Source: Dietzia sp. B32 (lineage in GTDB: Bacteria; Actinomycetota; Actinomycetes; Mycobacteriales; Mycobacteriaceae). Taken from it: a stretch of DNA of 64,000 bases. The DNA lies in NCBI RefSeq assembly GCF_024732245.1, contig NZ_CP093845.1, positions 992,001 to 1,056,000 on the forward strand. Reading direction: 5' to 3'. Positions 1 through 9,031 of this stretch are shown here, piece by piece. The translations under genes and the position numbers were made by a program. Each line of letters begins with the position of its first letter. The stretch's first letter is position 1. Below the pieces are notes generated by a model. It was not told the origin of the DNA. It ran no database searches and worked only from the letters and a program-made list of their open reading frames with translations.

Positions 1-3
1 GCA

Positions 4-37
4 TTAGGTGACCCTCGCCTTACTTAGGTATCCCTAA
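4..37. repeat. Pair of TTAGGT-NN-CCCT direct repeats
   Basis: TTAGGTGACCCT at 4-15 recurs as TTAGGTATCCCTAA at 24-37, a phase of 20 nt or about two helical turns. The second copy is also a perfect dyad (TTAGG-N4-CCTAA). TTAGG/CCTAA half-sites are typical of DtxR/IdeR iron boxes, but the usual 9-nt spacing between halves is absent, so the regulator is unknown. The controlled gene could lie left of the window. Confidence 0.3.
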
Positions 38-95
38 AGTGCCCGATGCGCCGTGGACTGTCAAGGCACCCGGCGATTTCCGTGCCACACCGCCC

Positions 96-101
96 TAGAG
101 T
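96..101 (+). promoter_or_regulatory. Leaderless promoter -10 (TAGAGT) of the amidase gene
   Basis: TAGAGT ends 7 nt before the GTG at 109, so transcription should start at or next to the start codon. No ribosome binding site precedes that GTG, and this decides the chosen start over the in-frame ATG at 46. Confidence 0.55.
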
Positions 102-108
102 GGGTGTG

Positions 109-1563
109 GTGACCGACGCCACAGCCGCCGCACCACCCCACTCCGACACCACACGGATCCACGCCTTCCGTGACGACGCGCTCGGGTACGACGACGCCAC
201 CGCCCTCGCCGAGCGGGTCCGCGGAGGCCGGGTGTCGCCGGTCGAGCTCGTCGAGGCCGCCATCGACCGGTGTGCGGCGGTGGATCCCGTCCTCGGGGCC
301 CTGGTGTTCACCGATTTCGACCGGGCCCGCGAGGAGTCGCGACGTGCCGCCGGTTCGCGCCTGTCCACCCCGTTCGCGGGCGTGCCGTCGGCATTCAAGG
401 ACGCGGTGCAGGTGGAGGGCGCCCCGATGCGCCTCGGCTCGCCCGCCGTTCCCGACTACCCCGCCCTCCACGACGGCGACTACGCACGGACGTTCCGCGC
501 CACCGGCCTCATCCCACTGGGTATCACCGCCATGCCCCCGTTCGGTTGGACCGCCGCCACCGAACGGCAAGGAGGGCTGGTCACCCGGAACCCGTGGAAC
601 ACCGGCCGCACCAGTGGCGGATCCTCGGGCGGTTCGTCGGCCCTGGTGGCCGCGGGCGCGCTGCCGATCGCCCATGCCAATGACGGCGGGGGGTCGATCC
701 GCATCCCCGCGGCCGTGACCGGGCTGGTCGGGTTCAAACCGAGCCGCGGCAGGCACCCCGACGAGCGGTTCTCCCAGGGGATGCCCATCCCGATCGTGTC
801 CCAGTCGGTGGTCTCGCGCTCGGTCCGCGACACCGCGACGTTCCTCACTGCGTTCGAGGCGGGCCACCGCCCGGTCAGGGTGCCGCCGGTGGGACCGGTA
901 GCGCCCGCCCCGTCACGGCGCCTGCGCATCGGGCTGGTGGAACACAGCCCGGCCGGCGGCCCGACCGATGCCGCGACCCTGGCGGTGCTCCGCGAGACCG
1001 CCCAACGGTTGGCGGACCTCGGACACGAGGTCGTCCCGACCGCCGCTCCCGTCCCGCCGGGGTTCCGTGAGGACTTCGTCGCCTACTGGGGACTACTCGC
1101 TCTGAGTACGTCGACCTCCGGGCGCCGCCTGTTCGACCCCGACTTCGACGCCGGCCGACTCGACCCCTTCACCGTCGGGCTCGCGCGGATGGCCCGCCGG
1201 AGGATCGCGTCGATGCCGCTGCACCTGCTGCGGCTGGAGCGGACCCGGCGCCGGTTCGACGCGAGGTTCGGCGACATCGATGTGTTCATCAACCCGGTGG
1301 TCGCGCACGAGACCCCGGAGGTCGGGTACCTGGACGCCGACCTCCCGTTCGAGACCCACCTCGACCGGGTCTCGAACTGGGTCACCTTCACCCCGCTGCA
1401 GAACATCGCGGGATCCCCCGCCGTGTCGCTTCCCACCGGACGCGCCCCGGACGGGATGCCCGTAGGCGTGCACTTCTCCGCGCGCAGGGGGCAGGACCGG
1501 CTCCTGCTCGAACTCGCCTCCGAGTACGAGGCCGCCCACCCGTTCGCCCGGATCTGGGAGTGA
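109..1563 (+). CDS. Amidase-signature family hydrolase
   Basis: This 484-residue protein is a cytosolic amidase-signature enzyme that hydrolyses a carboxamide or linear amide; the substrate cannot be read from sequence. The Ser-Ser-Lys triad is complete: Lys97 (PSAFKDAV), cis-Ser172 in the glycine/serine-rich loop GGSSGGSS, and nucleophile Ser196 (GGGSIRIPA). The 75- and 24-residue spacings between them equal those of fatty acid amide hydrolase. Length suits GatA-like or 6-aminohexanoate-cyclic-dimer hydrolase-like members, but no gatB or gatC is adjacent, so a tRNA amidotransferase role is unlikely. The GTG start follows a -10 box by 7 nt (leaderless). The gene converges on the Lrp gene with only 3 nt between the stop codons. 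Confidence 0.85.
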   Translation: MTDATAAAPPHSDTTRIHAFRDDALGYDDATALAERVRGGRVSPVELVEAAIDRCAAVDPVLGALVFTDFDRAREESRRAAGSRLSTPFAGVPSAFKDAVQVEGAPMRLGSPAVPDYPALHDGDYARTFRATGLIPLGITAMPPFGWTAATERQGGLVTRNPWNTGRTSGGSSGGSSALVAAGALPIAHANDGGGSIRIPAAVTGLVGFKPSRGRHPDERFSQGMPIPIVSQSVVSRSVRDTATFLTAFEAGHRPVRVPPVGPVAPAPSRRLRIGLVEHSPAGGPTDAATLAVLRETAQRLADLGHEVVPTAAPVPPGFREDFVAYWGLLALSTSTSGRRLFDPDFDAGRLDPFTVGLARMARRRIASMPLHLLRLERTRRRFDARFGDIDVFINPVVAHETPEVGYLDADLPFETHLDRVSNWVTFTPLQNIAGSPAVSLPTGRAPDGMPVGVHFSARRGQDRLLLELASEYEAAHPFARIWE

Positions 1564-1566
1564 GAC

Positions 1567-2034
1567 TCACTCCCCCAGCAGCTGGGTGACCCGCGGCCCG
1601 ACCCGCTGACGCAGGATCACCTCGGTGCGGGTGCGCAGTACGCCGGGCGTGGAGATGATCGCGCTGAACACCTCCTCGAGATGGGCGTGATCCCGCGCGA
1701 CCACCCGGCAGACCACGTCGAACTCGCCGGCGATGCTCACCACCTCCAGCACCTCGCGCACCTCGGCGAGGCCCGCGCAGGTCTCGTCGAGCCTGGCCTG
1801 CGCCACCTGGATGTGGACGAGGGCGCCCAGCGGGTACCCGAGGGCGGCGGGATCGAGGCTCGGCGCCCAGGACGCGAGCACGCCCCGGGCCTCGAGTTTG
1901 TCGAGCCGCGCCTGGGCGGTGCCCCTGGCCACCCCGAGCCGCCGGGAGAACTCCCGCACTCCGACGCGTGGATCCGCCAAGACGATGTCGAGGAGCCGGC
2001 GGTCGGTGTCGTCCAGGTTGGGGGATGCGTCCAT
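1567..2034 (-). CDS. Lrp/AsnC family transcriptional regulator
   Basis: A 155-residue feast/famine regulator. Residues 1-60 hold the AsnC-type helix-turn-helix (LDDTDRRLLDIVLADPR followed by VREFSRRLGVARGTAQARLDKLEARG). Residues about 70-150 form the RAM ligand-binding domain, which binds amino acids or keto-acids and drives oligomerisation. It is divergent from the large indolepyruvate oxidoreductase gene across a 167-nt intergenic region, the usual arrangement for an Lrp-type regulator and its target. I therefore infer control of 2-oxoacid or aromatic amino acid breakdown. A TATACC hexamer lies 8 nt upstream of the ATG, suggesting a leaderless or very short leader. Confidence 0.9.
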   Translation of the reverse strand: MDASPNLDDTDRRLLDIVLADPRVGVREFSRRLGVARGTAQARLDKLEARGVLASWAPSLDPAALGYPLGALVHIQVAQARLDETCAGLAEVREVLEVVSIAGEFDVVCRVVARDHAHLEEVFSAIISTPGVLRTRTEVILRQRVGPRVTQLLGE

Positions 2035-2042
2035 GTGTCCAC

Positions 2043-2048
2043 GGTATA
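2043..2048 (-). promoter_or_regulatory. Possible -10 (TATACC) of the Lrp gene
   Basis: On the minus strand TATACC ends 8 nt before the ATG at 2034. It departs from TANNNT at the last base, so support is moderate. Confidence 0.35.
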
Positions 2049-2131
2049 CGACGACGAGGTGGACAGCTGGTACAGCTCGCGCCCGTTCTGAGCGCTCCGA
2101 ATGTGCAGAGTGACCGGCCCGCGAATGACCG

Positions 2132-2161
2132 CGTGACGCACCTCACAGTTCGTCCTAGCCT
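2132..2161 (+). promoter_or_regulatory. Promoter of the indolepyruvate oxidoreductase gene
   Basis: GTGACG (2132-2137) and TAGCCT (2156-2161) are separated by 18 nt. The predicted leader is about 33 nt and ends in a GAAGGCCAGG stretch ahead of the ATG at 2202. The promoter faces away from the Lrp gene. Confidence 0.45.
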
Positions 2162-2201
2162 GGTGGCACATCGCTCGACTCGTGAAGGCCAGGTGTTGAT
2201 C

Positions 2202-5200
2202 ATGACCTCTCTGCTCCATCCCGCTGACGGCGCGCATGACGACCTGCCCCGGACCGGGCAGGCGGACGCCGGATCGTTCTCCCTCTCCGATCGCTACACG
2301 CGCGAGAGCGGCACGGTCTTCCTGACCGGAATCCAGGCACTGGTCCGGACGGTCCGCGACCGGGCACGGCTCGACCGCAGGCAGAACCTGCTCACCGCGA
2401 GCCTGGTCAGTGGCTACGAGGGGTCACCGTTGGCGGGGTACGACCTGGAGCTGGCCAGGCGCCGCGAGTTCCTCGACCCGTTCGACATCGTGCACCGCCC
2501 CGCGCTCAACGAGGAGGCGGGCGCGACCGCGGTGATGGGGTCCCAGCTCGCCCGGCGTACGGGCACCCTCCGCGCCACCGGGAACACCGGCGGCGCCGCC
2601 CTGCAGGGCGTCGTGGGGTACTGGTACGGAAAGGCGCCCGGTCTGGACCGCGCCACCGATGCCCTGCGGCACGCGAACCTCATCGGTACCGATCCGAACG
2701 GCGGCGCGGTGGTGCTGGTCGGCGACGATCCGGGCGCCAAGTCCTCCACCGTGCCGTGCGCATCCGAACTGGCCCTCGCCGACCTGTACATGCCCACGCT
2801 CTACCCCGCGGACTCGCAGGACGTGCTCGACTTCGGCGTCCACGCCGCGATGCTGTCGCGGGTCTCGGGGCTGTGGTCGGCCATGAAGATCTCCGCGCAC
2901 GTCGCCGACGCCTCCTCGACCGCGATCGTCGACCCCGACCGGATCCTGCCCGTGTACGGGGACCTCGGGGCCAGCCCGCACGTACCGTCCGGGCGCCTGC
3001 TGGGATCCAGCCTCATGGAACTGGAGCAGAACCAGCTCACCATCCGTATCCCCCGCGCGTTGGAGTACGCCCGCCTCAACCGCCTCAACCGCATCGTGCA
3101 GGCGACCCCCGACGACCGGATCGGCATCGTCGCGGCGGGCAAGACCTACCTCGACGTGCGCGAGTCGCTGCGCCGCCTCGGGATCGGCGACGACGAACTG
3201 GCCCGCCGCGGGATCCGCATCCTCAAGCTGGGCATGATCTACCCCCTGGAACGACAGATCCTGGACGAGTTCATGTCCGGCCTCGACGAGGTGATCGTCG
3301 TCGAGGAGAAGCGCGACTTCATCGAGACGATGATCCGGGACATCCAGTTCCGCAAGCCCGGGGTGGCGAACGTCGTCGGCAAGGCCCACGAGGACGGGTC
3401 CACCCTGTTCAGCCGGTTCGGCGAGCTCGACGTGGACTCCGTCACCCGCGGTCTGGCGCAACGCCTCGGCCCGGTCCACGGCATCGAGCCGGCCCGCGCC
3501 TGGCTCGAGGGTCCGGGGCGGGGGCGTTCCCGGATCATGCTCCCGCTCGCCGCCAGCCGCACCCCGTACTTCTGCTCGGGCTGTCCCCACAACAGCTCGA
3601 CCAAGGTCGCCGACGGCACGCTCGTCGGCGGGGGCATCGGCTGCCACGCGATGGTGCTCATGATGGACGAGGAGCAGGTCGGTCACGTCACCGGAGTCAC
3701 CCAGATGGGCGGCGAGGGGATCCAGTGGACCGGGATGGCCCCGTTCCTGAACGAACGGCACATGGTGCAGAACGTCGGCGACGGCACCTTCATGCACTCG
3801 GCGTCCCTGGCACTGCGGGCCGCCGTGGCCTCGGGCGACAACATCACCTACAAGCTCCTCTACAACGGGACCGTCGCGATGACGGGTGGTCAGGACCCGG
3901 TCGGGGAGATGACCCTGCCGGAGATCCTCCGGCTCCTGCAGGCGGAGAAGGTCGCGAGGATCGTCGTCACCACCGACAACGTCAGGGCCACCCGCGCCCA
4001 GGGGCTGCCCCGGGGCGTGGAGGTCCGCGACCGCGTGGACACGCTCGAGGTGCAGCGGGAGCTCGCGGCCGTCCCGGGGGTCACGGTTCTGGTGCACGAT
4101 CAGTTCTGCGCGGCCGAGAAGCGCCGCCACCGCAAGCGTGGCACGTACCCCACCCCTGATGAGCGGGTCGTGATCAACGAGCGCATCTGCGAGGGCTGCG
4201 GTGACTGCGGGAAGAAGTCCAACTGCCTGTCGGTCCATCCGGTGGAGACCGAGTTCGGCCGGAAGACCCAGATCGACCAGTCCACCTGCAACTTCGACTT
4301 CTCCTGCCTGCAGGGTGACTGTCCCGCGTTCGTCACGGTGGTTCCCGGCACGACGTCCGGACGGGTGGCGTCCGCGCCGGCCCTGGCCGCCGACGCGATC
4401 GCGGAACCGGCCGGCGTCGGGGTGGATCCCGACCGCGGCTTCTCCCTGCGGCTGACCGGGATCGGCGGCACCGGAATCGTCACGGTGTCCGCGGTCCTGG
4501 CCACCGCGGCGGTCCTCGACGGTCACTCGGCCCGCGCCCTGGACATGACCGGGCTCGCCCAGAAGGGCGGCGCCGTGGTCTCCGACGTCCGCGTCACCCG
4601 GACTCCGACCGAACAACCGCCCAAGATCGGGGCCGGCGACTGCGATCTGTACCTGTGCTGCGACGGCCTGGTCGGGGCGGACAGCACCCACCTGAAGGTG
4701 GCCGACCCCGACCGCACCACCGCGGTGGTGTCGACCACCCGGATCCCGACCGGGAAGATGGTCATCGACACCGCCGAGCACTACCCGGCCACCTCGGACA
4801 TCCAGTCCGTCATCGACGGGGCCACGTCGCGCGGTGTCTACCTCGACCCGGGCGCGCTCACCGATCAGCTCTTCGGGTCCACCCAGACCGCCAACATGCT
4901 CATGGTCGGGGCGGCCTACCAGAGCGGTGCCCTGCCCATCTCCTCCCACTCGATCGAGCGGGCGATCGAGCTCAACGGGGTGGCCGTGGACGCGAACCTC
5001 CAGGCCTTCCGCCGCGGAAGGCAGGCGGTCGCCGAGCCCAGGGCCCTGGGCGCGCTGCTGGCCGAGCTGCATCGCCCGGTGGCCACGGCGACGGCGAGAC
5101 CGCACACGCCCTCCCCCGCCGCCGAGCGCCTGTTGACGCACCTGGGCCCCGACGCCTCGCGCGAGCTCCGCGAGGTGGTCGCGCTGCGGATCGACGAGCT

Positions 5201-5840
5201 GATCGCCTACCAGGACGAGGCCTACGCGGCCGACTACGCCCGTCGGGTGGGGCAGGTGCGCGCCGCCGAGACCCCGCGCGACGGTGTCGACACCGCGCCC
5301 GCGGCCGTCGAGACCGGGCCCGCGGCCGAGCAGCTCAGCCTCGCGGTGGCCCGCAACCTGTTCAAGCTCATGGCCTACAAGGACGAGTACGAGGTCGCCC
5401 GCCTGGCCGTGGACCCGGAGTTCGCGGCGCAACTCGACGAGGACTGGGGCGAGGGCGCGGTGCCCAAGCTCAAGCTCCATCCGCCGATCCTCCGCGCGAT
5501 GGGGATGAAGAAGAAGATCTCGATAGGTCCCAGGGCGATGCCCGCGATGAAGGCGCTGGCCAGGATGAAGCGCCTGCGCGGCACCCCGCTCGACATGTTC
5601 GGCTATGCCGGGGTGCGTCGAACCGAGCGTGACCTGCTGGCCGAGTACCGCGAGCTGGTCGACGAGCTCACCGCCGGACTGCGGCGCGTGGGACCGGCGG
5701 GCACCGACATCGCCTGGCGCGCCACCGCCGTGGCGCTCGCGGAACTCCCGGACATGGTCCGCGGCTACGAGGACGTCAAGCTCGAGAACGTCGAGCGCTA
5801 CCGCGAGGAGCTGGCCCGTCTGCGGTCCGCCCTCACCTGA
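2202..5840 (+). CDS. Indolepyruvate:ferredoxin oxidoreductase family protein (fused subunits)
   Basis: This 1212-residue protein fuses the alpha and beta (or gamma) parts of a 2-oxoacid:ferredoxin oxidoreductase, the class that oxidatively decarboxylates aryl-pyruvates to acyl-CoA. Order: an N-terminal pyruvate-oxidoreductase-like domain (about 30-400), a thiamine-diphosphate domain (about 450-640, with GCPHNSSTKVADG), a cysteine cluster for Fe-S binding starting at about 663 (CEGCGDC, then further cysteines to about 710), the gamma-type domain from about 745 (GIGGTGIVTVSAVL), and a long C-terminal extension of the DUF6537 type. The ATG is chosen for its upstream GAAGGCC and fit to the family. 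An Lrp gene is divergent. Actinobacterial relatives are usually annotated only at family level, so the true keto-acid is unknown. Confidence 0.88.
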   Translation: MTSLLHPADGAHDDLPRTGQADAGSFSLSDRYTRESGTVFLTGIQALVRTVRDRARLDRRQNLLTASLVSGYEGSPLAGYDLELARRREFLDPFDIVHRPALNEEAGATAVMGSQLARRTGTLRATGNTGGAALQGVVGYWYGKAPGLDRATDALRHANLIGTDPNGGAVVLVGDDPGAKSSTVPCASELALADLYMPTLYPADSQDVLDFGVHAAMLSRVSGLWSAMKISAHVADASSTAIVDPDRILPVYGDLGASPHVPSGRLLGSSLMELEQNQLTIRIPRALEYARLNRLNRIVQATPDDRIGIVAAGKTYLDVRESLRRLGIGDDELARRGIRILKLGMIYPLERQILDEFMSGLDEVIVVEEKRDFIETMIRDIQFRKPGVANVVGKAHEDGSTLFSRFGELDVDSVTRGLAQRLGPVHGIEPARAWLEGPGRGRSRIMLPLAASRTPYFCSGCPHNSSTKVADGTLVGGGIGCHAMVLMMDEEQVGHVTGVTQMGGEGIQWTGMAPFLNERHMVQNVGDGTFMHSASLALRAAVASGDNITYKLLYNGTVAMTGGQDPVGEMTLPEILRLLQAEKVARIVVTTDNVRATRAQGLPRGVEVRDRVDTLEVQRELAAVPGVTVLVHDQFCAAEKRRHRKRGTYPTPDERVVINERICEGCGDCGKKSNCLSVHPVETEFGRKTQIDQSTCNFDFSCLQGDCPAFVTVVPGTTSGRVASAPALAADAIAEPAGVGVDPDRGFSLRLTGIGGTGIVTVSAVLATAAVLDGHSARALDMTGLAQKGGAVVSDVRVTRTPTEQPPKIGAGDCDLYLCCDGLVGADSTHLKVADPDRTTAVVSTTRIPTGKMVIDTAEHYPATSDIQSVIDGATSRGVYLDPGALTDQLFGSTQTANMLMVGAAYQSGALPISSHSIERAIELNGVAVDANLQAFRRGRQAVAEPRALGALLAELHRPVATATARPHTPSPAAERLLTHLGPDASRELREVVALRIDELIAYQDEAYAADYARRVGQVRAAETPRDGVDTAPAAVETGPAAEQLSLAVARNLFKLMAYKDEYEVARLAVDPEFAAQLDEDWGEGAVPKLKLHPPILRAMGMKKKISIGPRAMPAMKALARMKRLRGTPLDMFGYAGVRRTERDLLAEYRELVDELTAGLRRVGPAGTDIAWRATAVALAELPDMVRGYEDVKLENVERYREELARLRSALT

Positions 5841-5910
5841 CCCGCGACGTCCCGAGACGACGAGAGGAGTCTCCGGATCGAGACGAACCTCCGGACTGCA
5901 TGGCGCGCAT

Positions 5911-6041
5911 CGATCCGCCCCCTGATTCAGCCCACCCGCACGATCCGCCCCCCGAAATCCGATGCGCCCCCGGAGCCCCGCGAGCGAACCGGAATCTGAA
6001 GGGCGGATTACGCGGGCTCTGACAATCCAAGGGGCAGATCA
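5911..6041. repeat. Imperfect palindromic intergenic repeat, copy 1
   Basis: Five degenerate copies of a CCGCCC-based unit: ATCCGCCC at 5913 and 5943, ATGCGCCC at 5962, then inverted GGGCGGAT at 6001 and GGGGCAGAT at 6031. The outer and inner inverted units share one centre near 5976, giving a roughly 130-nt imperfect palindrome. The block GATGCGCCCCCGGAGCCC (5961-5978) is identical in copy 2 near 46.4 kb. It lies between the convergent 3' ends of the oxidoreductase and TetR genes, so it could also act as a two-way terminator. Confidence 0.6.
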
Positions 6042-6090
6042 GACCCGGGGTCCTGGAGATCTCGGGCCGAGCGAGCACCCGGGCCCGGGC

Positions 6091-6720
6091 TCAGGACCGC
6101 AGGGCCGCCGCCGCCATGGCCGTGAGCACGCGCCGCAGCTCGGCCTCGGCCATGGCGGGCAACCGGGGGCTCGAGTTGAGGAGGCCGAACACCGCGTGGA
6201 CGTGCGCCCGCGCCTCGATCGACGAGAGGTCGGGTCGGACCCGCACCAGGGCGTCCACCCACAGCTGTGCGTACTCGCGCTGCAGTCGGCGGACCTCGTG
6301 CCGGGGCGCGGCCGGCAGCGAACCGAGGTCGCGGAACTGCACGCTGATGAGGTCGGGTTCGGTGGCGACGAAGTCGACGTGCACCCCGAGCAGGGCGTCG
6401 AGCACGTCCGTGGGATCCCCGCCCCGCTCGACCGCGGCGCGTCCGCCGTCCCGCAGCCGGCGCGAGATGTCGAGCAGCATCTCCGCCAGCACGTCCTCCT
6501 TGGAGGAGAAGTAGCGGTACATGCCGGGTCCGGAGATGCCGACCTCGGCACCGATGTCATCCAATCGCACGGCGTGGAACCCGCGCCGGGCCATGAGGCG
6601 AGCGGCGGCGACGAGGATCTCGTCGCGTCGGCGGGCCTTGGCCCGGGCGCGCGGGGTCAGCGGGGCCGCCGGGTCACGCTGCTCGCCCACCCCGCCGTCC
6701 TCGACCCCGATCCCCGTCAT
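6091..6720 (-). CDS. TetR/AcrR family transcriptional regulator
   Basis: A 209-residue TetR-type repressor. The N-terminal helix-turn-helix is clear at about 30-80 (EILVAAARLMARRGF, then DDIGAEVGISGPGMYRYFSSKEDVL); the C-terminal ligand-binding half is not assignable. The gene starts one base after the purH stop (TGA-G-ATG), so it is the last gene of a perM-purN-purH-tetR run and is probably translated by re-initiation after purH. The ligand and target are unknown. Purine control is not established for this family, and the link to purH may be only positional. Confidence 0.88.
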   Translation of the reverse strand: MTGIGVEDGGVGEQRDPAAPLTPRARAKARRRDEILVAAARLMARRGFHAVRLDDIGAEVGISGPGMYRYFSSKEDVLAEMLLDISRRLRDGGRAAVERGGDPTDVLDALLGVHVDFVATEPDLISVQFRDLGSLPAAPRHEVRRLQREYAQLWVDALVRVRPDLSSIEARAHVHAVFGLLNSSPRLPAMAEAELRRVLTAMAAAALRS

Positions 6721-6721
6721 C

Positions 6722-8290
6722 TCAGTGGAAGAAGTGCCGGGCGCCGGTGAAGTACATGGTGATCCCGGCCTTCTCGGCGGCCTCGATCACCTCGGCGTCC
6801 CGCACGGACCCTCCGGGCTGGACCACGGCGCGCACACCGGCCTCGGCGAGCACCTCGAGTCCGTCGGCGAACGGGAAGAACGCGTCGGAGGCCGCGACGG
6901 CGCCGGTGACCCGCTCCCCTGCGCGCTGCACGGCCAGACGCGCCGAGTCGACACGGTTGACCTGCCCCATCCCCACGCCGACGGTGGCCCCGCCGGTCGC
7001 GAGGAGGATCGCGTTGGACTTGACCGCGCGGCAGGCTCGCCACGCGAACAGCAGATCGCGCAGGGTCTGCTCGTCGGCGTCGTCCCCGCACGCCTTGGTC
7101 CAGCCCGCCACCACGTCACCGGGGGCGTCGAGAGCGTCCCGCTGCTGCACGAGCACGCCGCCGGAGATCTGCTTGCGCTCGACCTCGCCCTCGGCGGGCG
7201 GCTGCGCCTCGAGGATCCGGATGTTCTTCTTGCGCTGCAGGATCTCCACGGCACCGTCGGCGTAGGACGGCGCGATGATCACCTCGGTGAAGATCTCGGC
7301 GACCTGCTCGGCCATCTCGACGGTGACCTCGCGGTTGGCGGCGATCACCCCGCCGAACGCGCTCACCGGGTCGCACTCGTGGGCGGCGCGGTGGGCCGCG
7401 GCGATGTCGGCGTCGATCGCGATCCCGCACGGGTTGGCGTGCTTGATGATCGCCACGCACGGCTCGGCATGGTCGAACGCCGAGCGCCACGCGGCGTCAC
7501 CGTCGACGTAGTTGTTGTAGCTCATCTCCTTGCCGTGCACCTGCGTGGCCTGCGCGAGGCCGGGCGCGGCGGCCGCATCGGTGTAGAGCGCGGCACTCTG
7601 GTGCGGGTTCTCTCCGTAACGGAGCGTGGCGGCCAGGTCGAGGCTCTGCCCCTGCCAGACCGGGTACACCTCCGCGCCCTCGTCGGTCGGCTCGATGGTC
7701 TGCGCGGTCATCCAGGTCGCCACGGCGACGTCGTAGGCGCCGGTGTGGCGGAACGCGGCGGCGGCCAGGCCGCGGCGCTGCTCGAGGGTGAACCCGCCCG
7801 CCGCGACGGCGGCGAGCGCGTCGCCGTATCCGGCGGGGTCGACGAGCACGGCCACCGACGGGTGGTTCTTGGCGGCCGCGCGGACCATCGAGGGCCCGCC
7901 GATGTCGATCTGTTCCACGCAGGCGTCGAAGTCGGCGCCGGAGGCGACGGTGTCAGTGAAGGGATAGAGGTTGACGACGACGAGCTCGAACGGTTGCACA
8001 CCGAGGTCGGCGATCTGCTCGAGATGCTCCGGCTTGCGGGTGTCGGCCAGGATGCCGGCGTGGACCCGCGGGTGCAGGGTCTTGACCCGCCCTTCGAGGC
8101 ATTCCGGGAACCCGGTCAGCGCGTCGACGGGCGTCACGGCGACCCCGGCGTCGGCGATGCGCTGCGCGGTGGAGCCGGTGGAGACGATCTCGACTCCGGC
8201 GTCGGCGAGCCCCCGGGCGAGCTCGTCCAGCCCGGTCTTGTCGTAGACGCTGATGAGTGCGCGGCGGACGGGCCTGCGGGAATCGGTCAC
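6722..8290 (-). CDS. purH: Bifunctional AICAR formyltransferase / IMP cyclohydrolase
   Basis: PurH does the last two steps of IMP synthesis: formylation of AICAR using 10-formyl-THF, then ring closure. The 522-residue length is typical. The N-terminal MGS-like cyclohydrolase domain (about 1-200) begins [12 protein letters not shown], and the C-terminal formyltransferase domain includes [13 protein letters not shown] and [13 protein letters not shown]. The GTG start overlaps the purN stop in GTGA, so the two are translationally coupled. Order matches M. tuberculosis Rv0956-Rv0957. Confidence 0.97.
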   Translation of the reverse strand: MTDSRRPVRRALISVYDKTGLDELARGLADAGVEIVSTGSTAQRIADAGVAVTPVDALTGFPECLEGRVKTLHPRVHAGILADTRKPEHLEQIADLGVQPFELVVVNLYPFTDTVASGADFDACVEQIDIGGPSMVRAAAKNHPSVAVLVDPAGYGDALAAVAAGGFTLEQRRGLAAAAFRHTGAYDVAVATWMTAQTIEPTDEGAEVYPVWQGQSLDLAATLRYGENPHQSAALYTDAAAAPGLAQATQVHGKEMSYNNYVDGDAAWRSAFDHAEPCVAIIKHANPCGIAIDADIAAAHRAAHECDPVSAFGGVIAANREVTVEMAEQVAEIFTEVIIAPSYADGAVEILQRKKNIRILEAQPPAEGEVERKQISGGVLVQQRDALDAPGDVVAGWTKACGDDADEQTLRDLLFAWRACRAVKSNAILLATGGATVGVGMGQVNRVDSARLAVQRAGERVTGAVAASDAFFPFADGLEVLAEAGVRAVVQPGGSVRDAEVIEAAEKAGITMYFTGARHFFH

Positions 8291-8970
8291 GTTAGGTGCA
8301 CCTTTCGACCTTCGATGTGGAGTCGGCCACGGGCGGCGGCCGCGAGGACGTCGACGAGCATCTCGCGCTCGACGACCTTGATGCGTTCGTGGAGGGTGGC
8401 CTCCGTGTCGTCCGGCCGGACGTCGACGGCCCGCTGGGTGATCACGGGTCCGGTGTCCACGCCACCGTCGACCAGGTGGACGGTGCTGCCGGTCACGGTC
8501 ACCCCGTAGGCGAGCGCGTCGCGCACCGCATGGGCGCCGGGAAAGGCCGGCAGCAGGGCCGGGTGTGTGTTGAGTACGCGTCCGGCGAATCGTCCGAGGA
8601 ACGCCGCACCGAGAATGCGCATGAATCCGGCCGAGACCACCCAGTCGGGCTCGAAGCCGTTCACGACGTCGGTGATCGACCGGTCCCAGTCGGCGCGGTC
8701 GGCGTGGTCGCCGGGCCGGACGACGGCAGTGGGCAGAGGAACACGGTCGGCCCGGGCGACGGCCTCGCAGTCGCGGTCGGAGACCAGCGCGACGATGCGA
8801 TACGGACAGTCGGGGGCGCCTGCGGCGTCGAGCACACTCTGCGCGAGGGTTCCGGAACCGGACGCCATGAGCACGACACGGCAGGGCGAACCAGCGCCCG
8901 CATCGGCGGGACCCGCGCCGGGACGGTCGGAACCGGGGGCGTCGGCACTGGGGGTGTCGGTACCGACCAC
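8287..8970 (-). CDS. purN: Phosphoribosylglycinamide formyltransferase
   Basis: PurN transfers a formyl group from 10-formyl-THF to GAR, the third step of purine synthesis. The 227-residue protein has the N-terminal [15 protein letters not shown] loop, the catalytic [12 protein letters not shown] stretch and [15 protein letters not shown] carrying the conserved His and Asp. The GTG at 8970 is preferred because AGGAGAG lies about 9 nt upstream and it removes a poor low-complexity N-terminal extension. It follows perM by 61 nt and overlaps purH by 4 nt. Confidence 0.95.
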   Translation of the reverse strand: MVGTDTPSADAPGSDRPGAGPADAGAGSPCRVVLMASGSGTLAQSVLDAAGAPDCPYRIVALVSDRDCEAVARADRVPLPTAVVRPGDHADRADWDRSITDVVNGFEPDWVVSAGFMRILGAAFLGRFAGRVLNTHPALLPAFPGAHAVRDALAYGVTVTGSTVHLVDGGVDTGPVITQRAVDVRPDDTEATLHERIKVVEREMLVDVLAAAARGRLHIEGRKVHLT

Positions 8971-9031
8971 GTCCGGCTCTCCTACCCGTCGATCCACCGG
9001 CCCGCCGGGTGCGCGGGCCACGGGTGGGAGT

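Noticed and set aside
4-37. Full DtxR/IdeR iron box
   Set aside because: Only about 11 of 19 positions match the standard box, and the half-site spacing is wrong.
2424-5480. A 1018-residue open frame opposite the indolepyruvate oxidoreductase gene
   Set aside because: It is a by-product of high GC and codon bias: the plus frame has clear domains while this one is low-complexity Gly/Arg/His with no family motifs.
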